NCBI GenBank assembly: GCA_964019655.1
Contig: CAXHTR010000002.1
Span: 434,001 to 498,000 of the forward strand
Reading direction: 5' to 3'
Length of the DNA: 64,000 bases
Source of the DNA: Perkinsela sp. pyNocScin1
Taxonomy: Eukaryota; Euglenozoa; Kinetoplastea; Prokinetoplastida; Perkinselidae
Under the pieces are notes generated by a model. The model did not search any database. It was not told the DNA's origin and saw only the letters and a program-made list of their open reading frames with translations. Both the position numbers and the translations under genes were made by a program. Shown here one piece after another: positions 63,946 to 64,000 of this stretch (position 1 is the stretch's first letter; every line of letters starts with the position of its first letter).

Positions 63946-64000
63946 GGCCGCATGGTCTAGTGGTATGATTCTCGCTTTGGGTGCGAGAGGCCACGGGTTC
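63946..64000 (+). tRNA. tRNA-Pro (TGG), cut by the window edge
   Basis: It starts with acceptor GGCCGCA, then D arm TGGTCTAGTGGTATGA and anticodon stem-loop TCTCGCTTTGGGTGCGAGA (anticodon TGG), then the start of the T arm (ACGGGTTC). The 3' part lies beyond the window. The anticodon arm stem is identical to that of tRNA-Pro(AGG). Confidence 0.85.

Noticed and set aside
1-64000. CRISPR arrays, bacterial operons, plasmid or phage signals
   Set aside because: No repeat-spacer arrays and no prokaryotic gene families are present; the content is eukaryotic nuclear throughout.

Overview
The window is nuclear DNA from a compact, intron-poor protist, most likely a kinetoplastid or close euglenozoan relative. 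All recognisable proteins are eukaryotic and each is a single uninterrupted reading frame. Genes are packed head-to-tail, mostly 60-180 bp apart, in long one-strand blocks: + from the left edge to about 25.07 kb, - from about 25.63 to 53.54 kb, + from about 54.64 to 63.23 kb, then a tRNA cluster. Pyrimidine runs followed by AG lie just upstream of several start codons, as expected for trans-splice acceptors. The extreme compaction would fit a reduced lineage such as Perkinsela, but that assignment is inference. No spliced-leader gene is in view.

Block 1 (+, 0-25 kb) holds a DDX60-type helicase (cut by the window edge), a TXNDC9/PLP3-like protein, exosome subunits RRP45 and RRP40, the DNA primase small subunit, a CCCH/RRM/WW RNA-binding protein, a 1673-residue mitochondrial helical-repeat protein, mitoribosomal uS11m, MutY glycosylase, a UTP4-like WD40 protein, an AP mu chain, NAP, VDAC, a 73-residue Cys-rich membrane protein, an MFS sugar porter and a NAA50-type acetyltransferase. 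Base composition becomes visibly GC-rich from about 18.7 kb to the end of this block.

Block 2 (-, 53.5-25.6 kb, read right to left) starts with a WD40 protein, RPL26, a TrmH-family methyltransferase, succinyl-CoA synthetase beta, SLX1, thioredoxin, a Zim17-like zinc-finger protein, a J-like membrane protein lacking HPD, PAK1IP1/MAK11, an SLC25A44-like carrier, a TTLL4-like glutamylase, CLP1 and an Alba-RGG protein. It continues with two unidentified proteins, a Pet191-like CHCH protein, a small Cys protein, TFIIE-alpha, IMP4, RNase H2B, Fe-SOD, Rab GGTase alpha and aprataxin. It ends in a tandem array of three leucine-rich-repeat (LRR) genes. One is intact. One has an in-frame stop near its end. 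One is broken by an in-frame stop and by a 540-bp insertion with 11-bp terminal inverted repeats and an 8-bp target duplication, the structure of a non-autonomous hAT-like DNA transposon.

Block 3 (+, 54.6-63.2 kb) carries dolichol-phosphate mannose synthase, phosphatidylserine synthase, RPL37A, MDP1, a polytopic MFS-like protein, an ER-type J protein, NOB1, an EF-hand-like protein ending in Cys-Cys-Cys, and a bromodomain protein. It is followed by tRNAs Arg(CCT), Gln(TTG) and Pro(AGG) on -, and Lys(CTT), Ser(CGA) and a cut Pro(TGG) on +.

Functionally the window is mostly housekeeping: RNA processing (exosome, IMP4, NOB1, PAK1IP1, UTP4-like, CLP1), DNA replication and repair (primase, MutY, RNase H2B, aprataxin, SLX1) and mitochondrial maintenance. 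The LRR array with its transposon, next to the convergent strand switch, is the one clearly accessory region.
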